DNA of 64,000 bases from Clostridia bacterium (GTDB taxonomy: Bacteria; Bacillota; Clostridia; Christensenellales; Pumilibacteraceae), in the NCBI GenBank assembly GCA_022793815.1, contig JAAWDP010000002.1, positions 1-64,000 on the forward strand. Reading direction: 5' to 3'. Positions within the stretch are counted from its first letter, which is position 1; every line of letters starts with the position of its first letter. This document shows positions 23,716 through 30,406 of the stretch, piece by piece. A program made the position numbers and the translations under genes. Under the pieces are notes generated by a model. That model saw only the letters and a list, made by a program, of their open reading frames with translations, searched no databases and had not been told where the DNA came from.

Positions 23716-25015
23716 GTCTATGTTTCCGTGTATCTCTAATCCATAAAATGCTCGTCACAATACTGACAATTAAACCCATAGCGCCTACGACTCTGCAAAT
23801 TACAATCGCTGTCAACTGCTTTCTGCTATAACTCAATTGTGGCGGATTTTTACTGACAGGTTTTTTCGACGAACTGCACATAAAGTAAAAATTCTTGTTT
23901 GCTCTTGCCGTATAGGTTGAACCGCTTTTTCTCGTCGAATTGCTTGAATGTATTATATACGGTATTTTACTATTTATAGTCATAGAGTAATTTGTAGTAT
24001 AATTACCTATTTGCTTTTGCACTACTGCATAAACTGTGGGAACATACTCATTATTTATTTCCACATTTACAAACGAAGAATATTTTATTGTGGCTTCTCC
24101 GCTTAACGGCACAATAAATTTGTAAATATTAAGCGCTACTTCGTCAAAAGAATAAAATAGTTCCTTATATGATATATTGGTTTTATCTTCTAATATTCTG
24201 TTTGCGATAGAGTAAATACTTTCTATCGGACAACCGATTTCATTGTATATTTCTTTTTCAAAATTATAATTACGGTCAATAAATTCTTTGAAAGTTATTT
24301 TTTCGGTTTTATATGCGCAAGTAGCCGAAAAATCAACAACCGTATCTTTGCCAATAAAAAAATATTGATAATTCTTTTTCGTTAAAGCATTTTCATATTC
24401 GAATTTTTGCGTTCCGTTCGGACTATAAGACTCGCTTAGTCTATTAGTGCTGTCATACACATAACTGTTATTCTTGTCTGTTAATTTCGTACAAACAGTC
24501 ATTGTGTCGGCGTCAGGAGTAACGGTATACAGCGTACCGTAAACCGTTCCGTCTAAAACAGGCGAATAATTCCGTGTCAGGAGCTGCTCCAACTCAGTAT
24601 TATCAGTACTGTCCAATTGTAAATAAGTATCACTTCCCCCATAATATTTTTGATTATCTCCATACCACACCTCACCTTGAACAGCTTGTCCGTTTACTGT
24701 TACGTTCCATTGCGGCACATCTATATAATTAGAGAAAAACGGAATTTCAAAAGTAGTTTCTTGACTTCCCGATACTCTGTATTCGGATTCTTTTTTTGCC
24801 CTTCCATTTAACAATAATTGAAAATCGGTCAAATCAATTTTTTCATTACCGCTAACAATACTATCTGAATCGGCACAACATAATCCGATTGTCGGATACG
24901 TTTGAATATATGACATTGCTTGCGCTGTTTGAGCAGAAGGAAAAAACAAAATCATGGTGCTCAACAAAATCAATCCAACTCCAAATACAAGACATCTTAT
25001 AACCCGCTTAATCAT
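23708..25015 (-). CDS. Exported single-pass membrane protein of unknown function
   Basis: A 435-residue protein. Residues 8-33 form a signal peptide (cleavage plausible after AQA), and residues about 402-425 a C-terminal membrane segment with a short basic tail (RDTRKHRHE), giving a large outside domain of about 365 residues. That domain is polar, rich in Tyr, Asn, Thr and Ser, with few cysteines, and matches no family I know. Codon use is more A+T-rich than in flanking genes. It is the first gene of a two-gene unit with the SLOG protein. The promoter is TTGCAT-N17-TATAAT, and AGGAGGG precedes the ATG. Confidence 0.75.
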   Translation of the reverse strand: MIKRVIRCLVFGVGLILLSTMILFFPSAQTAQAMSYIQTYPTIGLCCADSDSIVSGNEKIDLTDFQLLLNGRAKKESEYRVSGSQETTFEIPFFSNYIDVPQWNVTVNGQAVQGEVWYGDNQKYYGGSDTYLQLDSTDNTELEQLLTRNYSPVLDGTVYGTLYTVTPDADTMTVCTKLTDKNNSYVYDSTNRLSESYSPNGTQKFEYENALTKKNYQYFFIGKDTVVDFSATCAYKTEKITFKEFIDRNYNFEKEIYNEIGCPIESIYSIANRILEDKTNISYKELFYSFDEVALNIYKFIVPLSGEATIKYSSFVNVEINNEYVPTVYAVVQKQIGNYTTNYSMTINSKIPYIIHSSNSTRKSGSTYTARANKNFYFMCSSSKKPVSKNPPQLSYSRKQLTAIVICRVVGAMGLIVSIVTSILWIRDTRKHRHE

Positions 25016-25035
25016 GACAAATCCCTCCTATCTGC

Positions 25036-25064
25036 ATTATAGCAAAAATTTTTGAAACATGCAA
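25036..25064 (-). promoter_or_regulatory. Promoter of the membrane protein/SLOG unit
   Basis: Minus strand: TTGCAT (25059-25064), 17 bases, TATAAT (25036-25041) with TGC upstream. A TAAGAGTAT motif lies at 25081-25089 just upstream, and the same motif sits at both XRE promoters. Confidence 0.7.
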
Positions 25065-25149
25065 TCAAATAGCCTTTTGTATACTCTTATTTTTATACGG
25101 TTAATATAAAATATTATTTAATACTGCTAATTAAAAAGGTTATTTGTAT

Positions 25150-25168
25150 TAAGAGTATTTGTTATAAT
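25150..25168 (+). promoter_or_regulatory. Promoter and repeated motif of the first XRE gene
   Basis: TAAGAGTAT (25150-25158) is followed after 4 bases by TATAAT (25163-25168). No consensus -35 is seen. The same arrangement with identical spacing recurs at 25550-25568. Confidence 0.5.
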
Positions 25169-25200
25169 CTTATTAAGATAAATTTTTGAGCAGGTATCTG

Positions 25201-25443
25201 ATGAACACAAATGATGTTGTAGCAAAACGCATATTGCAATTACTGAATGAGCGACACTTATCGCAGTACAAGCTTGAACAGAAGTCTTGCGTTTATCACG
25301 GCGCTATGAATAGAATTTTAACAAGTAAAAACAAGGGTATTACTCTTGCTACGGTTTATAAAATCGCACGCGGTTTTAATATGACAATAGACGAGTTTTT
25401 TGATGACGATATATTTCGCTCAGAAGATATAGATGTCGAATAA
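25201..25443 (+). CDS. Small XRE/Cro-type DNA-binding regulator, copy 1
   Basis: An 80-residue single-domain HTH protein: KRILQLLNERHLSQYKLEQK, then VYHGAMNRILTSKNKGIT as turn and recognition helix, and LATVYKIARGFNMTIDEFF. The ATG at 25201 is preferred over an in-frame TTG at 25186, since it aligns with copy 2. It is 72/80 identical to the second copy (25599-25841). Most differences cluster at residues 63-73, after the DNA-binding region. Synonymous sites differ often, so the duplication is not recent. It is likely a repressor of itself and of the divergent membrane protein/SLOG unit. Confidence 0.8.
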   Translation: MNTNDVVAKRILQLLNERHLSQYKLEQKSCVYHGAMNRILTSKNKGITLATVYKIARGFNMTIDEFFDDDIFRSEDIDVE

Positions 25444-25549
25444 TGTGCGATACGAATACCTTGACCGTATAACAATTAAAAATACTCCTATTGTAAGCGA
25501 CTATTTTATACGCATAATATATACGGCTATTTCAAGAGTGTATGCCGTG

Positions 25550-25568
25550 TAAGAGTATAGGTTATAAT
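25550..25568 (+). promoter_or_regulatory. Promoter and repeated motif of the second XRE gene
   Basis: TAAGAGTAT (25550-25558), 4 bases, TATAAT (25563-25568), an exact repeat of the layout at copy 1. A fourth, imperfect copy (ATACTCCTA) lies at 25482-25490. Confidence 0.5.
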
Positions 25569-25598
25569 ATAATTGTAAGTTATTTTTGGTGGTATCTT

Positions 25599-25841
25599 AT
25601 GAATACGAATGACGTTGTTGCAAAAAGAATATTGCAGTTATTAAATGAACGACACATGTCACAATATAAGCTCGAACAAAAGTCCTGTGTCTATCACGGC
25701 GCTATGAATAGGATTTTAACGGGAAAGAACAAAGGGATAACTCTTGCTACGGTTTATAAAATCGCACGCGGATTTAACATGACCGTAAGCGAATTTTTAG
25801 GCGCGGACATATTTAACTCGGAAGATATAGATGTCGAGTAA
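25599..25841 (+). CDS. Small XRE/Cro-type DNA-binding regulator, copy 2
   Basis: An 80-residue paralogue of the preceding gene with the same helix-turn-helix. The ATG at 25599 has GGTGG six bases upstream; an open frame from 25542 has no such site and would run through the promoter motif. Changes relative to copy 1 fall at residues 20, 42, 63, 64, 67, 68, 69 and 73. The near-identical recognition helix suggests both bind the same operator, while the differing C-terminal end may change dimer choice. That is inference. Confidence 0.8.
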   Translation: MNTNDVVAKRILQLLNERHMSQYKLEQKSCVYHGAMNRILTGKNKGITLATVYKIARGFNMTVSEFLGADIFNSEDIDVE

Positions 25842-25889
25842 TCCCCCCCCATTAGAAACTTTTATTTCGGAATGATTATTTAATCTTCA

Positions 25890-25932
25890 AAAAAATCGGC
25901 AGTAATTGCAGCAACTGCCGATTTATTATTGT
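25890..25932. terminator. Terminator hairpin after the XRE pair
   Basis: AATCGGCAGT (25894-25903) pairs perfectly with ACTGCCGATT (25914-25923). There is a run of A before it and TTATTATTG after it. It could act in both directions. The remaining bases up to 26019 show no clear promoter. Confidence 0.65.
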
Positions 25933-26019
25933 TGCATATCAAGGGTCATATTTAAAGCGCTTAATCATATCTCAATATTGAATTCTTTTTTATTACAACA
26001 AGCCAAGAGGTTATGCCGA

Positions 26020-26781
26020 ATGAAAAATTGGTTTACGATAAACAAAATCGACGAACAAACTTATATTATAAGCGAATATCGCCATTGGGAGGAAACGCAT
26101 TGTTACCTTTTAGTCGGCAGTGAGCGCTGTCTTTTGGTTGATACGGGACTCGGTATTTGCAATATTTACGAGCAAGTCCGCAAACTCACTGACAAACCCG
26201 TTATCGCCGTTGCATCCCATATCCATTGGGACCACATCGGCGGACATAAATATTTCCCCGACTTCTATGCGCACAAAGCCGAACTGGACTGGCTGAACGG
26301 GAAATTTCCGCTTTCCATTCAGACCGTCCGCGATATGGTTATAGACCGTTGCGATTTGCCCGAAGGCTTTGAAGTAAACACTTATGAGATGTTTCAGGGA
26401 ATGCCGACAAAGGTATTAAACGGCGGCGAAATTATCGATTTGGGCGACAGAAAAATCGAAGTCCTGCATACCCCCGGACATTCGCCCGGACACCTTTGTT
26501 TTTGGGAACAAGAGCGCGGCTATATATTCACGGGCGACTTGATTTACAAAGATACTCTATTTGCTTATTATCCGTCGACAGACCCTATCGTCTATCTTAA
26601 CTCGCTTGAAATAATTGCGGCATTACCGTCTGAAAGGTTATTTCCCGCACACCATTCATTGGATATTCGACCCGAAATAGCGGTTAGAATGCGAGACACT
26701 TTTCGAGAACTAAAAGCGCAAGGCAAGCTACATCACGGCGCAGGGATATTTAATTACGGTGATTGGGCTGTATGGTTATAA
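26020..26781 (+). CDS. MBL-fold metallo-hydrolase
   Basis: A 253-residue metallo-beta-lactamase-fold hydrolase with SHIHWDHIGGH (HxHxDH metal motif, about residue 67), HTPGHSPGHLCFW (third His), FTGDLIYK (bridging Asp) and LFPAHHS (last His). All metal ligands are present. Members hydrolyse thioesters, lactones or phosphodiesters; the substrate here is not evident. The ATG at 26020 was chosen for the AGAGG site 9 bases upstream and because the fold begins right after it. A longer frame from 25906 would start inside the preceding terminator region. It ends about 75 bases before the tRNA-Leu transcript terminator on the other strand. Confidence 0.85.
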   Translation: MKNWFTINKIDEQTYIISEYRHWEETHCYLLVGSERCLLVDTGLGICNIYEQVRKLTDKPVIAVASHIHWDHIGGHKYFPDFYAHKAELDWLNGKFPLSIQTVRDMVIDRCDLPEGFEVNTYEMFQGMPTKVLNGGEIIDLGDRKIEVLHTPGHSPGHLCFWEQERGYIFTGDLIYKDTLFAYYPSTDPIVYLNSLEIIAALPSERLFPAHHSLDIRPEIAVRMRDTFRELKAQGKLHHGAGIFNYGDWAVWL

Positions 26782-26813
26782 AAAACATTGCGTAAAAAAG
26801 TTTAATAAATTAG

Positions 26814-26856
26814 CAAAAAAATAACGTAAGTCAAACACGGTTCAACTTACGTTATG
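26814..26856 (-). terminator. Terminator of the tRNA-Leu pair
   Basis: A perfect 10-bp stem, ATAACGTAAG (26821-26830) with CTTACGTTAT (26846-26855). On the minus strand it is followed by a run of T. Confidence 0.85.
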
Positions 26857-26857
26857 A

Positions 26858-26940
26858 TGGTGCGGTCGACAGGACTTGAACCTGCATGGTCGCCCACAAG
26901 ATCCTTAGTCTTGCGTGTCTGCCAATTCCACCACGACCGC
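26858..26940 (-). tRNA. tRNA-Leu (anticodon UAA)
   Basis: Minus-strand cloverleaf with acceptor GCGGTCG/CGACCGC, D-arm block GTGGAATTGGCAGAC, anticodon stem CAAGA/TCTTG around loop CTAAGGA (anticodon TAA), a short class II variable arm, and GGTTCAAGTCC in the T-arm. CCA is encoded at 26858-26860. It is the second of two tRNA-Leu genes on one transcript. Confidence 0.95.
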
Positions 26941-26965
26941 ATAAGAGCGATATATAATATTGAAG

Positions 26966-27051
26966 TGGTGCCGAAGGTGGGACTCGAACCCACACGGTAT
27001 CGCTACCACCGGATTTTGAGTCCGGCGCGTCTGCCATTCCACCACTTCGGC
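26966..27051 (-). tRNA. tRNA-Leu (anticodon CAA)
   Basis: Minus-strand cloverleaf with acceptor GCCGAAG/CTTCGGC, anticodon stem CCGGA/TCCGG around loop CTCAAAA (anticodon CAA), a class II variable arm, T-arm GGTTCGAGTCC and encoded CCA (26966-26968). It precedes tRNA-Leu(UAA) by 25 bases. Confidence 0.95.
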
Positions 27052-27098
27052 AAAAGCGTTTCGCCTATAAACCGAAGTTTTCGGCGGTCACGGTTAAT

Positions 27099-27127
27099 AT
27101 AATATCACAAATAAACACGTTTGACAA
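27099..27127 (-). promoter_or_regulatory. Promoter of the tRNA-Leu pair
   Basis: Minus strand: TTGTCA (27122-27127), 17 bases, TATTAT (27099-27104) with TGA upstream. Confidence 0.7.
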
Positions 27128-27214
27128 GCAATTTCAAACAATGTTTCAAAAAAATTTTCGTTTATCCGAACAACGTGCATTCTTTGCACATAACGCCAAA
27201 AACAATTCAAGATA

Positions 27215-27244
27215 TTGACAAATCCGAAATATCCGTGATATAAT
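27215..27244 (+). promoter_or_regulatory. Promoter of the 218-residue membrane protein gene
   Basis: TTGACA (27215-27220), 18 bases, TATAAT (27239-27244) with TGA upstream. Translation starts 31 bases later. Confidence 0.75.
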
Positions 27245-27275
27245 AACAAACAACGGAAACAAAGGTGTGTTTATT

Positions 27276-27932
27276 ATGAATAAGAAAAAAAATATGCGTC
27301 CCGTGATTATAATAGGCGCAATAATGTGCGCAGCCGGAGCTGGCGGAATTATAACCGCATTTATTCTCGGCAACGGAATTGTCGGACTTTTCTCTTTTAT
27401 AGCCGTGCTGACGGGACTTATCTTGCTAATAACCGCTGCGGCGGAATCGAGCACCGCAAAAGCCGCAAGCGCAAACGCCGCAAATCCCTCGACGCTGTGT
27501 CACAAGACTTACGGCGGCGGCGGCGAGTACGTATACTTCCCCGCTTTCCCCAACCGTAAAGGTCAAGCAGCGAGAAATGCCGCAGTAAACGCTTTCGGCG
27601 CGGTAACTATGCTGTTCGGCGGCGGCGTATTCGTAACGGGCATCGACAGCGTGGACGTGTTTGTTTCGAAAAGCGAAATAGTTATAAACAATCGGGCAAA
27701 GAATAAAAAACTCGAAGATTCGAAATTCCGCGTCATACCTGCGGACGCGCTTGACTGCGTATCGTTCGAAACCGACAAAAAATACGAGCGTGTATTGCTC
27801 GGATTCAAAGACGGCGGACTGTTTTCTTTGGATATACCGTCGGCAGGCGGACAAAACCGCGAAAGCGTCCGAGCCGCGTTCGGTATGCTGACACCGCCGA
27901 AAGAAGCCGACGGCGCAGTTACCGCAATATAA
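27276..27932 (+). CDS. Small two-helix membrane protein, function unknown
   Basis: A 218-residue protein with two N-terminal membrane helices (about residues 9-30 and 34-53), an Ala/Ser-rich linker, and a cytoplasmic beta-rich domain (about 120-200) that reads like a PH-like membrane-associated fold (VDVFVSKSEIVINN and ALDCVSFETDKKYERVLLGF). The ATG at 27276 has AAAGGTGTG upstream; an earlier ATG at 27267 has none. It is a single gene between a good promoter and a terminator. No enzymatic motif is visible. Confidence 0.7.
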   Translation: MNKKKNMRPVIIIGAIMCAAGAGGIITAFILGNGIVGLFSFIAVLTGLILLITAAAESSTAKAASANAANPSTLCHKTYGGGGEYVYFPAFPNRKGQAARNAAVNAFGAVTMLFGGGVFVTGIDSVDVFVSKSEIVINNRAKNKKLEDSKFRVIPADALDCVSFETDKKYERVLLGFKDGGLFSLDIPSAGGQNRESVRAAFGMLTPPKEADGAVTAI

Positions 27933-27946
27933 TAGATTACATACGT

Positions 27947-27985
27947 AAAAACCCGCTTTCGAAAAAGCGGGTTTTAGTTTTGTTT
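27947..27985. terminator. Bidirectional terminator
   Basis: AACCCGCTTT (27951-27960) pairs with AAAGCGGGTT (27965-27974), with A-run and T-run flanks. It separates two convergent genes. Confidence 0.85.
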
Positions 27986-27993
27986 TCGGTTTT

Positions 27994-28602
27994 TCAATTA
28001 CATGCCCGAATAAAGGATTCGAGAGCGCCGACCGTACCGTCGCTGCCGAGTTTGGCGGAATTGATACATATATCGTAATTGACCGCCTCGCCCCAATTTT
28101 TCGACGTATAGAAATTATAATAGTTTGCGCGTTTTTTATCGGTCTTTTTGATAAGTGTCGCCGCTGCTTTTTCGTTCAAATCGAACGCCTCGCAAACACG
28201 CGCGATACGGTAGCCGAGGTCGGCGTAAACGAATACGCGGAGTATATCCTCGTCGCGCAGAATATCGTCCGCGCAGCGTCCGACTATCACGCATGGCTTT
28301 TTCGCCATTTCTTTTACGGTTTCCGCGGTGTAAATAAAGAGTTTGTCATCGGTTATTATATCGCTTAACTGAACGGGAGCAGCCGCGCCTGCGTAGTGCG
28401 CGTTGACGAGCGAATACAGAAAACTGTTTGTGCGTCTTTCGTCCGCACGTTCGAAGTGCTCCATGGATATGCCGCTTTTTTGCGCCGCCTGCTCTATCAC
28501 GTGGCGGTCGTAAAAATCGATACCCAGTTTTTCCGCGAGTTTTCTGCCTATCTCGGCGCCGCCGCTGCCGAACTGACGCGAAAGAGTTATTACCTTTTTC
28601 AT
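27994..28602 (-). CDS. Cytidylate kinase-like P-loop protein
   Basis: A 202-residue protein of the cytidylate-kinase-like family (Cytidylate_kin2) with the P-loop variant LSRQFGSGGAEIGRKLAEKL (residues 7-26), DFYDRHVIEQAA and VIVGRCADDILRD. Family members are common in Clostridia, and their true substrate is not settled. It is distinct from Cmk, which has GPxGxGKST. It has its own promoter and AAAGGAGG before the start. It is monocistronic, facing a shared terminator. Confidence 0.85.
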   Translation of the reverse strand: MKKVITLSRQFGSGGAEIGRKLAEKLGIDFYDRHVIEQAAQKSGISMEHFERADERRTNSFLYSLVNAHYAGAAAPVQLSDIITDDKLFIYTAETVKEMAKKPCVIVGRCADDILRDEDILRVFVYADLGYRIARVCEAFDLNEKAAATLIKKTDKKRANYYNFYTSKNWGEAVNYDICINSAKLGSDGTVGALESFIRACN

Positions 28603-28639
28603 TTCCCTGTGCCTCCTTTAAACGAAATCCGTCTTTATT

Positions 28640-28668
28640 ATTTTATCACGCCCTTGCGGTTTTGTCAA
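28640..28668 (-). promoter_or_regulatory. Promoter of the cytidylate kinase-like gene
   Basis: Minus strand: TTGACA (28663-28668), 17 bases, TAAAAT (28640-28645) with TGA upstream. Confidence 0.75.
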
Positions 28669-28678
28669 TACCGTATTT

Positions 28679-29299
28679 TCATTTTTTCGTAAGCGTGAAA
28701 TTTATCATATTTTTCAGAGCCGTTAATCCGAGCGCGTCGGGATTGTGATTGAGCGCGCTTGTCACAAGAGAAAGCAGACGTGCTTCTTCCGACACATCCG
28801 CCGCCGCATTGAAGGAGCAGTCTTCCGTGCCGAGTCCTATTTTAAGTCCGCGTTTGACGTACATCACGGTTTCGGCTATTCCGTGCCCTCTGCCCATATC
28901 GTAGGACGGCGTAAGGATAAGCGGGCAGCCGCACTGCACCATAAGGTCCACATCGTCTTTATCCATCCACACGCCTCCGACGACCGCGTCCGCCTTTTCC
29001 AAAAGCCCCGTTCTGTGCAGAAACATTATAGGGTCGAGTCCGTACTTTTTATCGAATGCGCCGACTTCGTCCAGCGTGCGCGACGCGGCTATCATCACTC
29101 TGCTTTTTCCGTCGAACACGCGCTCGGCAACACGGTCGAAAAGTATTTCGTCGCCCATATCGAACAGATACAGCCGTTCGAATCCGATGTCGGTATTCAA
29201 TCCGTCCACCAGTTTATATGCGCCGTCGCGGTCATTTACGGGCGAAATCAGGGTATATTCTCCGCCCTTTTCGGGACGTGTATAAGTTAGAGCGTTCAT
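28679..29299 (-). CDS. Degenerate amidohydrolase-fold protein coupled to galU
   Basis: A 206-residue protein aligning by eye to the C-terminal half of MtaD/guanine-deaminase-type amidohydrolases: KYGLDPIMFLHRTGLLEKA, then VWMDKDDVDLMVQCGCPLIL, PSYDMGRGHGIAE and LKIGLGTEDCSFN. The N-terminal HxH is absent. The HxAE motif reads IAAS, the next metal His (AHCVW) reads VGGVW, and the final Asp (GTD) reads GTE. It is thus predicted not to bind metal or deaminate. The ATG at 29299 overlaps the galU stop as ATGA, so it is translated by coupling. A longer open frame to 29383 lies inside galU. Role unknown; a pseudoenzyme or regulator is possible. Confidence 0.7.
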   Translation of the reverse strand: MNALTYTRPEKGGEYTLISPVNDRDGAYKLVDGLNTDIGFERLYLFDMGDEILFDRVAERVFDGKSRVMIAASRTLDEVGAFDKKYGLDPIMFLHRTGLLEKADAVVGGVWMDKDDVDLMVQCGCPLILTPSYDMGRGHGIAETVMYVKRGLKIGLGTEDCSFNAAADVSEEARLLSLVTSALNHNPDALGLTALKNMINFTLTKK

Positions 29300-30162
29300 A
29301 ATGTCTTTGCCAGTTCTTTGATGTACCGTGTCATTCTGTCCGCAAACGGGCTGCGCAGCGCGTATTCCACCGACGCCACGCACGCGCCGAATTTATCGCC
29401 CATGTCGTAGCGTTTCCCCTCGAAGTCGAAGACATGCATTTTGCCGTCCGCGCTCATCATATTGAGCGTGTCGGTAAGCTGGTATTCGCCGCCTTTGCCG
29501 ACGGGAGTTTTTGCTATATAGTCGTAAACCTCGCCCGTCAGCACGTATCTGCCGAGAGCGGCAAGTCGGGACGGAAGTTTGTCTATGGGCGGTTTTTCCA
29601 CTATGCCGCGACATTTGTAAAGCCTGCCGTCCACTTTCTCCGCGTCCGCAACGCCGTACTTTACTATGTCGTCGCCAGCAAAATACTGCACTCCTATTAT
29701 GCCCGTACCGCACTTTGCGTAAGCGTCGGACAGCTGTTTCATGACGGGCGTTTCGGCGTACATCAAGTCGTCGCCCCAGGCGAGGCAGAACGGCTCGCCG
29801 CCCGTGAAGGGTTTTGCCTTTGCCACGGCGTCTGCGCTCCCGAGCGGCTTTTCCTGCAATCCGAACGTGACGTTTGCAGACGAATACGCTTTTTTCACGA
29901 GCGCGGCAAGGTCGGCTTTGCCGTCCTTTATCAGTTTCTCTTCCAGTGCGGTATTGGGCGCAAAATACTCTCTTATCGCCTCTTTGCCCTCGGGCAGTAT
30001 TATCATAATATCCGTTATACCGCTTTGCACCGCTTCATCGACGATGTGCGCGAGCACGGGGGTGTCGATTACGGGCAGTATTTCTTTGGGGACGGCTTTG
30101 GTTATCGGCAGAAACCGCGTGCCCATGCCTCCGCAGGGAATGACGGCTTTCGTTATTTTCAT
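29296..30162 (-). CDS. galU: UTP-glucose-1-phosphate uridylyltransferase
   Basis: A 288-residue nucleotidyltransferase making UDP-glucose for cell-envelope glycans. The nucleotide loop is VIPCGGMGTRFLPITKAVPK (residues 7-26), followed by PVIDTPVLAHIVDEA, EKPLGSADAVA and AWGDDLMY. Length is typical. AAGGAGCAAAG precedes the start. Its promoter lies about 85 bases upstream (TTGAAA-N17-TACAAT). The following degenerate amidohydrolase gene overlaps it by 4 bases. Confidence 0.95.
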   Translation of the reverse strand: MKITKAVIPCGGMGTRFLPITKAVPKEILPVIDTPVLAHIVDEAVQSGITDIMIILPEGKEAIREYFAPNTALEEKLIKDGKADLAALVKKAYSSANVTFGLQEKPLGSADAVAKAKPFTGGEPFCLAWGDDLMYAETPVMKQLSDAYAKCGTGIIGVQYFAGDDIVKYGVADAEKVDGRLYKCRGIVEKPPIDKLPSRLAALGRYVLTGEVYDYIAKTPVGKGGEYQLTDTLNMMSADGKMHVFDFEGKRYDMGDKFGACVASVEYALRSPFADRMTRYIKELAKTL

Positions 30163-30250
30163 AGAACTTTGCTCCTTATGACGATTCGTTATTTATTTGA
30201 CCGTAAGTTTAATGCAGTTTAAAGCTATTGCAAGCAAACTTTTCACTTGT

Positions 30251-30279
30251 ATTGTAACACAACAAACGCAAACTTTCAA
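30251..30279 (-). promoter_or_regulatory. galU promoter
   Basis: Minus strand: TTGAAA (30274-30279), 17 bases, TACAAT (30251-30256) with TGT upstream. Confidence 0.7.
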
Positions 30280-30329
30280 CCTTTTGAATCCACATTTTCC
30301 GCTCTGCATGAGCGGAAGCCGCAAAACGG

Positions 30330-30358
30330 TTGATTTTTTCTGCGGAATATGGTATTAT
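30330..30358 (+). promoter_or_regulatory. Promoter of the acyl-CoA synthetase gene
   Basis: TTGATT (30330-30335), 17 bases, TATTAT (30353-30358) with TGG upstream. A small hairpin (CCGCT/AGCGG) lies just before it at about 30299-30315. Confidence 0.65.
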
Positions 30359-30406
30359 TCTATGCAAAGGAAACCCGTGACGGTATAAACTTTCGGAGGC
30401 TTATTT

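Noticed and set aside
23708..25015. The exported protein as a toxin of a known toxin-antitoxin pair with the XRE proteins
   Set aside because: At 435 residues with signal peptide and large outside domain it matches no toxin family. Only a regulatory link to the XRE genes can be argued.
25844..25851. Run of seven or more C after the second XRE gene as a phase-variable tract
   Set aside because: It lies just after the stop codon and not between promoter elements or in a coding frame, so no switching effect can be proposed.
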